Positions 36,901 to 45,388 of a stretch of DNA of 64,000 nt are shown here, piece by piece. The translations under genes and the position numbers were made by a program. Numbering within the stretch: the stretch's first letter is position 1; each line of letters opens with the position of its first letter. The stretch covers positions 273,501 through 337,500 of the forward strand of contig JACJXU010000002.1 of NCBI GenBank assembly GCA_020636475.1. Reading direction: 5' to 3'. The stretch is from Chitinophagales bacterium. GTDB taxonomy: Bacteria; Bacteroidota; Bacteroidia; Chitinophagales; UBA2359. Below the pieces are notes generated by a model. That model was not told the origin of the DNA. It searched no databases and saw nothing but the letters and a program-made list of their open reading frames with translations.

Positions 36901-37088
36901 TCAACAACGTTCCGCAAGTGGCTTGGGAGTTTTATATCGGTGGTTATCAACCAGCCCAAAAATGGCTCAAAGACCGAAAAGACCGCAAATTGGAGTTTGA
37001 CGACATTTTACATTATCAGAAAATAATAGTCGCCCTAAGCGAAACGGACAGGCTAATGAAGGAAATAGATAAAATAGAAATAGAATAA
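33999..37088 (+). CDS. Single-chain (type IIG/ISP-like) restriction-modification enzyme
   Basis: The 1029-residue product has an N-terminal nuclease-like domain (GAPDYILTKKDIPVGFIEAK, residues about 50-70: D...E-x-K of the PD-(D/E)XK fold), a helical spacer with the conserved ARGVWYTPQPVVNFIVRAV near residue 318, an N6-adenine methylase with SAM motif DPATGTGTFLAEV near residue 378 and the catalytic NPPYSG near 497, and a C-terminal target-recognition region. It should methylate and cut DNA at an asymmetric site. No helicase domain is present, unlike the long LlaBIII-type ISP enzymes. It lies in the accessory patch next to toxin-antitoxin genes. Confidence 0.88.
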   Translation: MTLQEYIDNLDKRYRLGNATEHTFRGDLQQLLESLVPTIRATNEPKRQKCGAPDYILTKKDIPVGFIEAKDIGDKDLEGKKKTGNKEQFDRYKASLNNLIFTDYINFHLYREGEFITKIAIGEVTEKGIKPLPENFGNFENLIKDFCTHLGQTIKSSKRLAEMMAGKARLLSEVIEKALTSDETNQEDSTLKDQMKAFKQILIHDITPQGFADVYAQTIAYGMFAARLHDPTLDNFSRQEAAELIPKSNPFLRKLFGYIAGPDIDDRIKWIVDSLVEIFLHCNVEEILKNYGKSTKMEDPIIHFYETFLSEYDPKLRKARGVWYTPQPVVNFIVRAVDDILKTEFDLPQGLADNSKTRIKIEQQGKKVEQDVHKVQILDPATGTGTFLAEVVKHIHKKFQGQQGIWSNYVETHLLPRLNGFELLMASYAMAHLKLDLLLTETGYKPTTNQRFRVYLTNSLEESHPDTGTLFANWLSTEANEANHIKRDTPVMCVIGNPPYSGISSNNGEWISKLIEDYKYVDGVHFNERKHWLNDDYVKFLRYGQHFIEKNGSGVLAFINPHGFLDNPTFRGMRWHLLNTYDKIYTIDLHGNSKKKETAPDGSADVNVFDIMQGVSINIFIKTGKKKNKELGKVFHFDLYGKREAKYDFLYDNSLKDVAFQELKPEKPNLFFIPKKENVFLESFNKGFKVNDLFINGVIGTQTGSDKTLTASTEKELKKNLKELYAVDVSSEFIKEYQYRPFETRYMYFLKSLNDNVYPSIKIPASYRSRYNTSKHLTKNNFALLIPRQIAENDYYHSFICKNIADACLISNKTKEQNQVFPLYLYNDNEGQQTIGQSTERQPNLNTEFVKQLADRLGLTFTNEKETTKDTFAPIDILDYIYAVLHSPTYREKYKEFLKIDFPRVPYPKDAATFWQLVNLGSQIRQIHLLESPTVEKYITQYPIDGDNIVSKPKYQDGKVYINDTQYFNNVPQVAWEFYIGGYQPAQKWLKDRKDRKLEFDDILHYQKIIVALSETDRLMKEIDKIEIE

Positions 37089-37383
37089 AATGCCAGCACA
37101 TGAATTACCACACGCTAAATCAAAGATTATAGCGCGGGTTTCGCTATCTACGCACAAGCTAATGCCTCACGTTCACGATAGCAGGAGAAACCTCTCCCAA
37201 ATTTTGATAGAATTTCACTATCTTGTTCTTTTTCATTTTGCTTGGTTCTTGCAAAATATATTTTCTACGTTTTGAAATTCGCCTATCCAACTATCGGATA
37301 GAACCTAATATTCAAACTTTCAAGGAACGATAGGCAAACATAAGTTTTTTGCACTTCAGTACAAAGAAATAATGCAAAACCAA

Positions 37384-37455
37384 AGTAGTCTTGACAGGCT
37401 GTAATTTTTTATCCCACACCAAATCAGAGATTTTGGAATGGGAATTTAAATTATG
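37384..37455 (+). repeat. Dispersed 66-bp repeat, copy b
   Basis: Containing CTTGACAGGCTGTAATTTTT and GATTTTGGAATGGGAATTTA, it resembles 3149-3214. The rest of the gap 37089-37461 holds only small hairpins, for example ATAGCG/CGCTAT near 37130 and GATAG/CTATC near 37210, and no gene. Confidence 0.5.
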
Positions 37456-37461
37456 GATTTT

Positions 37462-38592
37462 TTAAACTAAAAAATCTGCCACTTTTTCGCCCAACAACGA
37501 ACCTAAGGCTACGCCCATTCCACCCAAACGCACTGCTACCACTACGCTATCATTTATTTTTTCCACTATCGGCATTTTATTGTCGCCAAAAGCCATAATG
37601 CCCGACCAAGTTTGCGCTATTTCAAAATTTTGCTGCGGAATAATAATTTCCCGTAAATGTTGCGTCAAAGCACCCAAAATTTGAGGCGAATTGCCAAATG
37701 TTTCGGTATTTTCTCCTACAAAATCTATATTTCTGCCGCCACCAAACAAAATTCTATCGTCTCCAATATTCCTAAAATAATAATAGCCTTCGTCATAATG
37801 AAAAATGCCCCGCCAAGACAATTTTTGCGGAAGTGGTTTGGTAATAAGCACTTGCCCGCGTCCGGGAGACAAATCTAACTTTGGGAGCAACTGTCGCGCA
37901 AAAGCATTGGTACAAATGGCGAGATTGCGGGCAGTAAAAACGATGTCTCCAAACGGCGACTTTGCCACAACACTTGCACCCGAAGCAGTTGTTTCAAACG
38001 AAGTGATATTGGTTCCTGTGAGCATGTTCACACCCAATCGTGCGACATATTCCCACAAATGGCGCATCATTTTTCCGGTATTTATTTGTGCTTCGTAGGC
38101 ATTAAAAATAAGTTTTTTTACTTGCTGCGGCGCAAAACCAAAGTCTTGCGGGTTTTGTTTCGTTTCGCTAAATACTGCCTTCGGAAAAATTTCCGATAGC
38201 AACTTGTTTAGGTGAGAAATTTGGTCTGATACCTGCAAATCTTTTTCAAACAAAAGTTCGTAACCGCCGAAATGTTCCCAACCGATAGCCGTATCGCCTA
38301 ATCGTTGGCGGAGTCGTTGCAAGCCTTGCCAACGCATTTTCACTAAGGTCAGCATTTGTTCGGGCGAAAGATTTTTCAAATCTGCCAAAAGTTCCGACAC
38401 ACTGCCAAAACAAGCAAATCCGGCGTTGCGGGTGCTTGCGCCTGTGGGCAATATGCCACGTTCTATTACGGCTATGCGCATGGCAGGATTTTTTTCTTTT
38501 AAACTCGCCGCCGCCGATAATCCTACTATGCCGCCGCCAATAATGATGGTGTCGTACGAAAGCAATTCGCTTGTTTCCCAATAACTAAGCAT
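37462..38592 (-). CDS. FAD-dependent amine/amino-acid oxidase of the DAO family
   Basis: The 376-residue product has an N-terminal dinucleotide-binding motif YDTIIIGGGIVGLSAAASL near residue 13, followed by AVIERGILPTGASTRNAGF near residue 40, which is the DAO/glycine-oxidase/GabP-type flavin loop, and the C-terminal FAD contact VVVAVRLGGMGVALGSLLG. Such proteins oxidise D-amino acids, glycine or gamma-glutamyl amines, producing H2O2 or passing electrons on. Substrate unknown. It is divergent from the membrane protein at 38668, and the dispersed 66-bp repeat lies just past its stop codon. Confidence 0.85.
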   Translation of the reverse strand: MLSYWETSELLSYDTIIIGGGIVGLSAAASLKEKNPAMRIAVIERGILPTGASTRNAGFACFGSVSELLADLKNLSPEQMLTLVKMRWQGLQRLRQRLGDTAIGWEHFGGYELLFEKDLQVSDQISHLNKLLSEIFPKAVFSETKQNPQDFGFAPQQVKKLIFNAYEAQINTGKMMRHLWEYVARLGVNMLTGTNITSFETTASGASVVAKSPFGDIVFTARNLAICTNAFARQLLPKLDLSPGRGQVLITKPLPQKLSWRGIFHYDEGYYYFRNIGDDRILFGGGRNIDFVGENTETFGNSPQILGALTQHLREIIIPQQNFEIAQTWSGIMAFGDNKMPIVEKINDSVVVAVRLGGMGVALGSLLGEKVADFLV

Positions 38593-38667
38593 ATATTCAA
38601 TCTAACATTTGTTACAAAAATAGTAGTTTTGCAGCACAATATTTTATCCTATATTTCAAACCGAAGC

Positions 38668-40464
38668 ATGAAATACATTTTGCCGTTCATATTACTTATC
38701 AGTGTTGCTGTTATTTATTTTTTCCAACATAGCTTGTTGTTAAGTAATGTTTTGCCCGCAGCGAGTTATTTGCTCATTGCAGCTGTTGTAGTAGATGTTT
38801 TGAAGAATATAATGCCTACAAAAACTAAGACGAAGTTCGATTTTTTTCCCACGGATGTAGTAGCTCGGAGTTTGCTGCTTGTTTTCACCTTGATACTGTT
38901 TTTTTCTACTTTGTTTGAAAAATGGTACGGTACAGGTATTGCTACTTGGCAGTTGGGCGGCGGTATTATTCCGGTGGGCGATTCGTTTGCTTATTTTAGC
39001 GGTATTCAAGAATATTGGTACGACAAATACCTTTCGGGTATCAGTAGCTGGAAACCGCTTATGACGCTTTATTATGCAAGTATTTTCAGACTTTTTGGCA
39101 ACAGCATGCTCGATATGCAAGTAATTACTACGGCACTTTTCGCCTTGTCGGGCGTATTGTTGGGCTTGCGTTTGTATAAGTATTGGGGGCTTTCGCCTGC
39201 ACTTCTTTATAGTTATAGTGCGGCATTGTTTATCCACGAATTTACGGGCAGTATTATGGCAGAACCGTTGGGATTTAGTGTTTCTCAAATAGCAATTATA
39301 TTTTTGCTGGATGCTATTTACCAAAAAAAGTTTTCTCGCTTTTTGTGGGGAGTGGCTTGCTTTAGTGTAGCAATGAATATTCGCATGGGTGCGATGTTTG
39401 TTTTTCCATTACTTTTTTTATATGGCGTGTGGTTTTTGTTTAAACAGACAAATTTTAAAAAAACGCTCGGTATTTTGGGATTGGTACTGGCTTTAGGGTT
39501 TGGATTTTTGCTCAGTAGCACTATCAATAAAACAACGAATACGCCCAAAGAGCAAGGCAATACGCAACAAGGAAGTTTTTATTACTTGTTTTACACATTT
39601 TTGAAGGGGAAAAATCTTCAGGCGTGGCGCGATATTCATAAAGATTATCCCGAACTTACCTCTTTACCTTCTTCGGAACGCTATAGAATGATTCGGCAAA
39701 TTTCCTTAGATACTTTTACACAAAATCCGCAAAACTTTTTTTCGCTTTATACAAAATCTACCGGTCGTTCGCTGAAAAATTTACCTAAATTATTGTTTCC
39801 TTCAACAGGCAATTTGTATTATTATTTTTCATGGCTAAACCTGCTACTTATTTTTGTGGGAATAGGAGCGAGTATTTTTTTATATCTAAAAAAGCGTTCA
39901 AAGCCGGAAATGTTTATCCTGATATTGCTTTTGCTGGTAATTATAGGTGTTGTGCTTTCAAATTTTATTCAAATAAACTATCGAAGTCTTTCGGCGACTT
40001 ATCCTTTTCATTATTTGCTCTTGGCACTTTGTTTATACCAAGTGTTGTACTTGATAAAGGTACTGTTGAATCCGTCTGATGAAATAAAAATTTACGCTCC
40101 AAAAACCTATACCAATTTTTGGAATTATGCTTGGATGGGTTCTTATTTTATACTGCTGTTGCTAAGTATTTTTCTTCCGGCAACAAAAGCCCTTTCTTTA
40201 GGAGAAATTGAAAATGCCTCTTGTACTTGTAAGGGAAAAGGAGCGGTGATTCAACTCGGCAATGGCAATTTTATCAATTTTTCCGGTGAAATATCTAAAC
40301 TTAGAAATACAACTAACGATAAGTATTCCCTTTCCCAACGTACCCGCAAAATGCTGAAAGACAATGCCCCTAAAGCTATTTTTGTAGGTAAAAATTTGCT
40401 CAATACGCATGAAAATACTACCATTTTTTACTTTGACACGTTTTTGGATTTTTCGCAAGGCTAA
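38668..40464 (+). CDS. Multi-pass membrane protein, GT-C glycosyltransferase-like
   Basis: The start at ATG 38668 gives MKYILPFILLISVAVIYFF, a first membrane segment (598 residues; the frame is open 39 bp further upstream). About eleven hydrophobic segments follow. The early loop has GDSFAYFSGIQEYWYDKYL and SWKPLMTLYYASIFRLFG, and a later one SIMAEPLGF, an arrangement like the acidic first loop of GT-C enzymes that use lipid-linked sugars. The C-terminal 80 residues are soluble. The exact family is not clear. It is followed by a convergent sulfotransferase gene, so a polysaccharide-related role is plausible. Confidence 0.65.
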   Translation: MKYILPFILLISVAVIYFFQHSLLLSNVLPAASYLLIAAVVVDVLKNIMPTKTKTKFDFFPTDVVARSLLLVFTLILFFSTLFEKWYGTGIATWQLGGGIIPVGDSFAYFSGIQEYWYDKYLSGISSWKPLMTLYYASIFRLFGNSMLDMQVITTALFALSGVLLGLRLYKYWGLSPALLYSYSAALFIHEFTGSIMAEPLGFSVSQIAIIFLLDAIYQKKFSRFLWGVACFSVAMNIRMGAMFVFPLLFLYGVWFLFKQTNFKKTLGILGLVLALGFGFLLSSTINKTTNTPKEQGNTQQGSFYYLFYTFLKGKNLQAWRDIHKDYPELTSLPSSERYRMIRQISLDTFTQNPQNFFSLYTKSTGRSLKNLPKLLFPSTGNLYYYFSWLNLLLIFVGIGASIFLYLKKRSKPEMFILILLLLVIIGVVLSNFIQINYRSLSATYPFHYLLLALCLYQVLYLIKVLLNPSDEIKIYAPKTYTNFWNYAWMGSYFILLLLSIFLPATKALSLGEIENASCTCKGKGAVIQLGNGNFINFSGEISKLRNTTNDKYSLSQRTRKMLKDNAPKAIFVGKNLLNTHENTTIFYFDTFLDFSQG

Positions 40465-40553
40465 TATGTTAAAGTCTGTAAAAACAAACGCATTAATGGA
40501 AAAGAATACGGCTATCCTATGGGTTCTATTTACAAAAGTAGTATTTGCACTGA

Positions 40554-41381
40554 CTAATTTTTCCAAGCACTCAAGTCTTTGTCTATCAATTCGGACAAAA
40601 GCCGATTGGGTTGGGCATAAACTTCCAGCAATTTCTTGCGCGTTTGGGGGTTCATTGTAGGTTTTGGTTTGGGCGGATAAAATTCATTTTTTAACCACTG
40701 CGGTAAATATTTTTTCCAGCCTTTGGCTTGGTGTTTCGAGGAAAAAGTATTGTATTTTTTGGAGAAATCGGGCATATATTCGGTGCTTACACCTATAAAC
40801 TGGTACAATTCCGTTAAAAGTTGTTGAGGATTTTTTACCAAATCTTCAAATAAAAACACTTTTATTTGTTGTGCAGCAAAAGTTTGGTAATAACGCAAAA
40901 GTTGCGGATAATAATTTCCCAAAGCTACGTACTGAAAATTTTGTGCCTGCTCGTCTTTGGCAAGTGCGGCTTCAAAATCCGGCGAAGTATCAATGCTTAC
41001 GGCGTGGAAATGCCCAAAATGAGAAAAAGCTCTGTCCACCGGATTTCGCAAAATGGCAATAATTTTCACTTCGGGAATCGCTTCGACAATGTTTTGGGCA
41101 GCATCGGGTTCCCACAAATAAATGGGCGAAGCCTCGCCGACAGCCGCAAAACCTTCCGCTTCGGCAAAAAGAGCTTGATAGTCGGCGAAATTGCTTACGG
41201 TATTGCGCCACACTTTTTGCACCGTAGCATCGTGCCAATCTAAGTGCTTATTTTTTACGGCAAAATAACGCGGCTCCTTAATGGCACTCATAAACACCTG
41301 CGGATGCTGTTTTAAGTACGCATATAAGGAAGTAGTGCCGGCTTTGGCAGCACCTACAATGATAAAATTGGGTAAGGGCAT
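40554..41381 (-). CDS. Sulfotransferase domain protein
   Basis: The 275-residue product begins MPLPNFIIVGAAKAGTTSLY, the PAPS 5'-phosphosulfate loop, followed by IKEPRYFA. The 3'-phosphate site IIAILRNPVDRAFSHFGHF near residue 130 is well conserved (Arg and Ser). This is the heparan-sulfate-type clade of sulfotransferases, which act on carbohydrate or lipid acceptors. The protein is cytosolic. It is downstream of the lipoprotein operon on the same strand, 162 bp away, and not obviously part of it. Confidence 0.9.
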   Translation of the reverse strand: MPLPNFIIVGAAKAGTTSLYAYLKQHPQVFMSAIKEPRYFAVKNKHLDWHDATVQKVWRNTVSNFADYQALFAEAEGFAAVGEASPIYLWEPDAAQNIVEAIPEVKIIAILRNPVDRAFSHFGHFHAVSIDTSPDFEAALAKDEQAQNFQYVALGNYYPQLLRYYQTFAAQQIKVFLFEDLVKNPQQLLTELYQFIGVSTEYMPDFSKKYNTFSSKHQAKGWKKYLPQWLKNEFYPPKPKPTMNPQTRKKLLEVYAQPNRLLSELIDKDLSAWKN

Positions 41382-41542
41382 TAATGCTTTACTTGAAGGA
41401 TTACAAAGTGCTGTAAAGTTAGGTCATTATTTTCTAAACATGCTTCGGCTTGGCTATGGAGGCTATTTTTTTAAAAAAAAAGTAGCAACAGTATTAGGGA
41501 GGGTTTCATTTTATTCATCATTTACAACAATAATTCCTATGC

Positions 41543-42079
41543 TCAAGGCTTTTTCAAAAAATAATAGTTTGTATCTCGCTTTGTAATGCTATACGCCGTG
41601 TCTCCAACCTCTCTATGATAATAAATAATACTATAAACCTCATATTCCAAATTATCTTCTATACGATTTATCATTTTTCGATAATCAGAATGGCCATAGC
41701 CCCAATACGAAATAACGTAATAATACCCGTTTTGCATGTGCGTAGTATCTACTTCTATGCCTCCGCCCCAAATAGTGCCTCTTACAAATCCTGCATTGTC
41801 AACTACTACCCAAGAACAGTTTCCCGTAGCTCCGCACCACTCACTATTTGGCTTAGTAATAAGCAGTTCGGGAATAGTATCTTTGTTTAATTGGAATAGC
41901 ATCGTATCCAAGTCGTCATAAGGGTCATCACTTTCTTTCATCGAAAATAGCTCAAGATTTGGCGGCTCTAAGTATATGGTATCTTTGGTGCCGGGTATGG
42001 TTTGTTGGACGGGCAAAGTGTTTTGGGGAGTGCATTTTTGCAAAAACAAGAATAGCAACAGTATTAGGAAGTGTTTCAT
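41543..42079 (-). CDS. Putative lipoprotein, family A, copy 2
   Basis: I start at ATG 42079 (178 residues) since MKHFLILLLFLFLQKC is a hydrophobic leader ending in Cys; a longer frame exists upstream. The mature part contains DDPYDDLDTMLFQLNKDTIP then a Cys pair in NSEWCGATGNCSWVV, and VDTTHMQNGYYYVI. The copy at 43156 has the same pattern, so they are paralogues. The WCG-x-x-x-NC-x-W motif suggests a disulfide. It closes the operon starting at 47844. Not a family I can name; an envelope inhibitor or anchor is possible. Confidence 0.6.
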   Translation of the reverse strand: MKHFLILLLFLFLQKCTPQNTLPVQQTIPGTKDTIYLEPPNLELFSMKESDDPYDDLDTMLFQLNKDTIPELLITKPNSEWCGATGNCSWVVVDNAGFVRGTIWGGGIEVDTTHMQNGYYYVISYWGYGHSDYRKMINRIEDNLEYEVYSIIYYHREVGDTAYSITKRDTNYYFLKKP

Positions 42080-42248
42080 GTTAGTAAGCATCTTTAGGTA
42101 CATTAAAAAACGAATCATATATACTTTCCATTGTGTCTGTCTCAACGTAAGGTACTGTTGGTAATTTATTTCGTGAATTCATCTTAGAACTTTATCGAAA
42201 TTACCAAAAATTAGGCAAAATTTATCCTTTTTCTAAAGATATATTTCT

Positions 42249-43145
42249 TTAGAGCGAAGTTTTTGCGATAGGAATATTTTTCCAAGCCTTTTTAAAACTT
42301 TCTTTGTCACGCATTTTGACAACATTTTCTAAAAAAATGCTATATTCTTTATAAGCTCCTTGTTTTTCAAAATCAATGGATATGCTCTTGTAGGTAGTAT
42401 ATTTGTTATCAGTATACACGAAAATCGAAAAAATACTGAAGTTTTTTTGTGGGGTTTCTACTAATATAATCGGCTTATAGCCATTGATTAAAGTATCATC
42501 AATAATACCCACAAAATCGACAAGCGTAAAAAAGTCGGCGATATTCAAAATTTCTTGAAATCCATTTTGCTTACAGTACGATACAAAAATAGGACCCGCA
42601 TCAATTCCACTAAATCCGCTATCTGCTAACTTACAATCACGGTCTATGCGAAAAAACAACAAAGAATCTTGAGGACTTAGTTCTACCATACTTACTTTCA
42701 TTTCGTCTTTATACTTCAAATCCTTATATTTCAAGATGGCTGATTGGTTTATAATTTTTTCTAACACATGGTATTGTGTTTGATAATTGGTGTCCTGCTC
42801 GGCAAGTGCAGCCAAATACAAAGTCCTCTGTACGGCATCTCTTATTAAAATAGAATCGTATATGGGCGAAATGTATTCTTTTAGCAAACTAAGTTTTATG
42901 CCAAAATGTCTCGTTGAGTCATCATATTGCTTGGTTTTTGTTTTAGACTTTCCTTGCCAAAGTTCTTTCATGCGCAAACTATCTTGCTCTACCAAAAAGT
43001 TGCGCAAAAAATGGATAGAATCTTCAAAAGTGCAAAAATGACTTGTTGCCTCCGGCGGCGATGATTGCGTAGGTAATCTACAATGCGGCGAACTCAGCAT
43101 AAGTACCAAGAATATTAAGCAAAAAATAGATTTCTTATACCGCAT
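42249..43145 (-). CDS. Putative lipoprotein, family B, copy 2
   Basis: The 298-residue product has a lipoprotein leader (LIFLVLMLSSPHC). It then contains SHFCTFEDSIHFLRNFL, VQRTLYLAALAEQD, and ends DKESFKKAWKNIPIAKTSL. These match the protein at 43818 (SHFHSFEDSIHFLRDFL; NKESFKKAWEHIPLDETW), so the pair are paralogues. A NGYKPIILVETPQ motif is shared too. It is 11 bp downstream of family A copy 1. Function unknown. Confidence 0.6.
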   Translation of the reverse strand: MRYKKSIFCLIFLVLMLSSPHCRLPTQSSPPEATSHFCTFEDSIHFLRNFLVEQDSLRMKELWQGKSKTKTKQYDDSTRHFGIKLSLLKEYISPIYDSILIRDAVQRTLYLAALAEQDTNYQTQYHVLEKIINQSAILKYKDLKYKDEMKVSMVELSPQDSLLFFRIDRDCKLADSGFSGIDAGPIFVSYCKQNGFQEILNIADFFTLVDFVGIIDDTLINGYKPIILVETPQKNFSIFSIFVYTDNKYTTYKSISIDFEKQGAYKEYSIFLENVVKMRDKESFKKAWKNIPIAKTSL

Positions 43146-43155
43146 AAATGACGTA

Positions 43156-43767
43156 TTAGTAATTTTTCAGACAATTATATAAGGTGTCGCTTTGAAAAAT
43201 ATACGCTATGATGCTATCATTTAGGGCATAACTCCTGTCGCTTATCAAGCTGTAATATAAATTTTCGTCCACATGGTAACTTCCTTTTATATAGCTTTGG
43301 TCATTGTATCCCACAATCGCATTGATATTGTAATAACTATTTTCCATTTTTGTAGTATCTACTTCAAAAATACTTCCATGAAGCATTCCCATCGAATAAC
43401 CGTCGCTATTTAATACTTCCCAAAAACAATTACGCTGTGTACCGCACCAATTGCTAAATGGTTTTGCAATCAAGTGTTCGGGAATAGTATCATCGTTTAA
43501 ATATAGCGCAATAGTGTCTAAATAATCGTAAGGGCTGCTATTATCTCTCAAGGGGCGTATTATCCGCTTTTTTAAATCAAAAGCAAGTGAATTTTCTCTA
43601 TTTAAAGAAGACGTAATATCAATTTTAAGGGTATCTTCTTTAGATGGAAGCACTACTTCAATGAATTGTCTTTTAGTATTTGAGGTGTCCTTGTTCACCA
43701 CATTAATTTGCCTACAAGCCTGCCAGCCAACTGTAACAATGAGCAGGAATATGGAATATTTTTTCAT
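43156..43767 (-). CDS. Putative lipoprotein, family A, copy 1
   Basis: The 203-residue product has leader MKKYSIFLLIVTVGWQAC. The mature part reads SSPYDYLDTIALYLNDDTIP and FSNWCGTQRNCFWEVLNSDG, then VDTTKMENSYYNINAIVGY, aligned with the copy at 41543. A and B genes alternate (B', A', B, A), so the whole pair was duplicated. It follows B' by 50 bp. Confidence 0.6.
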   Translation of the reverse strand: MKKYSIFLLIVTVGWQACRQINVVNKDTSNTKRQFIEVVLPSKEDTLKIDITSSLNRENSLAFDLKKRIIRPLRDNSSPYDYLDTIALYLNDDTIPEHLIAKPFSNWCGTQRNCFWEVLNSDGYSMGMLHGSIFEVDTTKMENSYYNINAIVGYNDQSYIKGSYHVDENLYYSLISDRSYALNDSIIAYIFQSDTLYNCLKNY

Positions 43768-43817
43768 TTTTCTGTATTAATTTAATATTTGAAATGTGTC
43801 CTCCTACTTTTCAGATT

Positions 43818-44726
43818 TCACCATGTTTCATCAAGAGGAATATGCTCCCAAGCTTTTTTAAAACTTTCTTTATTCGACCGACTGACATTTTGTTTAAAAA
43901 TCTTTTCCATAGTTGTTTCTTTCGATTTATCCTCATAATATTGAAAGGAGCAATAATCTTTCATAAGAGCATAAGCCTCATTTTTGTAAGCGTAAAGTCC
44001 GTTATATGTTTGCGGATAAAGTGACTCCCGCACAATAATAGGTTTGTATCCGTTAATAAATGTATCATTTACTACCATCATATCTTTTTCTCTCATAGCA
44101 AAACCATGATAAAACATTATTTCTCGAAATCCTTTTTCCGGTTCATATAATATAAATATAGGACTGTTATATGCAAGACATTCCGATACGATGAATGGAA
44201 ATTTCCTACATACGTAAGCAATTTTAAATACAGGAAAAGCATCTGTTGGCGTTAGCTGCACTTTTTCCACTTCTAATCCATCTAAATAATTTAGGAGAGA
44301 TTCAACATTGTACCGAATATCTATTTTTTTAATCATTTCTGAAACCGTATTAAAATACTTTGGATAGTCTGGATTGTTCGTATCAATTAACGCCAACTTT
44401 AATACTCTTTGCGCTGCTTCTCGTATAAGAACAGAATCGTAAACAGGAAAAATTATTTTCTTCAATTCAGTTCTCATTCTATGAAAATTTCTCACGGAAT
44501 CAATATACGCTACGGTAGGATGTGGAGGTTTATTTTTCGGCATTGTATAGTTTTCTTGGTAAGATGTTGCTACCAAAAAATCGCGCAAAAAATGAATAGA
44601 ATCTTCAAAACTATGAAAATGGCTTGTTTGAGTTGGTACTGTTGTATGTGGTTTACATTTGGATAAACCTAAGGATAAAACGAAAAGTACCATTATTCCA
44701 AATGGGAAAAATAAATAGTATTTCAT
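43818..44726 (-). CDS. Putative lipoprotein, family B, copy 1
   Basis: The start at ATG 44726 (MKYYLFFPFGIMVLFVLSL, then SKC) avoids overlap with the upstream gene and gives 302 residues; an in-frame ATG at 44738 also exists. Contains FEDSIHFLRDFLVATSYQEN, VLIREAAQRVLKLALIDTNN, NGYKPIIVRESLYPQ. It is the first of the four A/B genes after the lysozyme-like gene. Its codon use is AT-rich like the rest of the operon. Confidence 0.6.
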   Translation of the reverse strand: MKYYLFFPFGIMVLFVLSLGLSKCKPHTTVPTQTSHFHSFEDSIHFLRDFLVATSYQENYTMPKNKPPHPTVAYIDSVRNFHRMRTELKKIIFPVYDSVLIREAAQRVLKLALIDTNNPDYPKYFNTVSEMIKKIDIRYNVESLLNYLDGLEVEKVQLTPTDAFPVFKIAYVCRKFPFIVSECLAYNSPIFILYEPEKGFREIMFYHGFAMREKDMMVVNDTFINGYKPIIVRESLYPQTYNGLYAYKNEAYALMKDYCSFQYYEDKSKETTMEKIFKQNVSRSNKESFKKAWEHIPLDETW

Positions 44727-44734
44727 GATTAGTC

Positions 44735-45382
44735 TCAATATGGTTGAAATTCATTTAATACTAAATCAACATAGTCATAATTTCTTGATAATTCTATAAT
44801 AGAACCATTATTTACTTGAAAAAATGGTTTATTTAACCATTCGCCACTTCCAATTAATTTAACATCATTATTCTCATCCACAACATACTCATAGTCAATT
44901 CGGTATTCATATCCTCCATTCCAAGCTCTTATTATTATTCTCTTTTTTTGATAGTCTGTCAAAGCATATAAATTATCATTTTCTGAAATAGTAATTAAAT
45001 CGTCAATATTAGGCTGTGAAGTAATATTGGCTGATTGTCGATTTTTCGTAGCCTTATCAATAGCAATATTTCTGCTACGAATCAGATATTTATTCATTGC
45101 ACCATAGATATTGTGAATAGATTTTCTTTTTTCAATATAAAAAATTTCAACACTATCTGATATGTGCTTTTTCCAATTCCACTGAGCTTCAAAGGGACAA
45201 GGATCAAGTTGTCCAATGCCTACACCAGCGTTATTTGTCCAATAAGGTTGGTAAGTTAATTTATATTCTTTAGCTATTGGATTTTTTTCTATTTCTTCTT
45301 CATAAAATTGTTTTAACCTGCTTTCATGGTAAAATATAGCTTTTAGAATATCAATTTCATCAATCAAGTTATTTTTATCCAT
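44735..45382 (-). CDS. Lysozyme/lytic-transglycosylase-like domain, in the same frame as the preceding gene
   Basis: The 215-residue product starts MDKNNLIDEIDILKAIFYHE, then SRLKQFYEEEIEK, GVGIGQLDPCPFEAQWNWKK, and RIIIRAWNGG. The 'ES-R' helix with its catalytic-type Glu, and the 'G-I-G-Q-L' plus 'WNWK' motifs, are features of goose-type/SLT-like muramidases. Only three codons separate it from the TGA that ends the upstream gene, in the same frame, so I infer that both are one protein cut by a stop. No own signal peptide. It may cleave peptidoglycan of competitors or of the cell itself. Confidence 0.65.
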   Translation of the reverse strand: MDKNNLIDEIDILKAIFYHESRLKQFYEEEIEKNPIAKEYKLTYQPYWTNNAGVGIGQLDPCPFEAQWNWKKHISDSVEIFYIEKRKSIHNIYGAMNKYLIRSRNIAIDKATKNRQSANITSQPNIDDLITISENDNLYALTDYQKKRIIIRAWNGGYEYRIDYEYVVDENNDVKLIGSGEWLNKPFFQVNNGSIIELSRNYDYVDLVLNEFQPY

Positions 45383-45388
45383 TATTAC

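Noticed and set aside
33999..37088. BREX/DISARM-type defence island
   Set aside because: Only a single-chain restriction-modification enzyme is present; no helicase, phosphatase, ATPase or other partner gene is adjacent.
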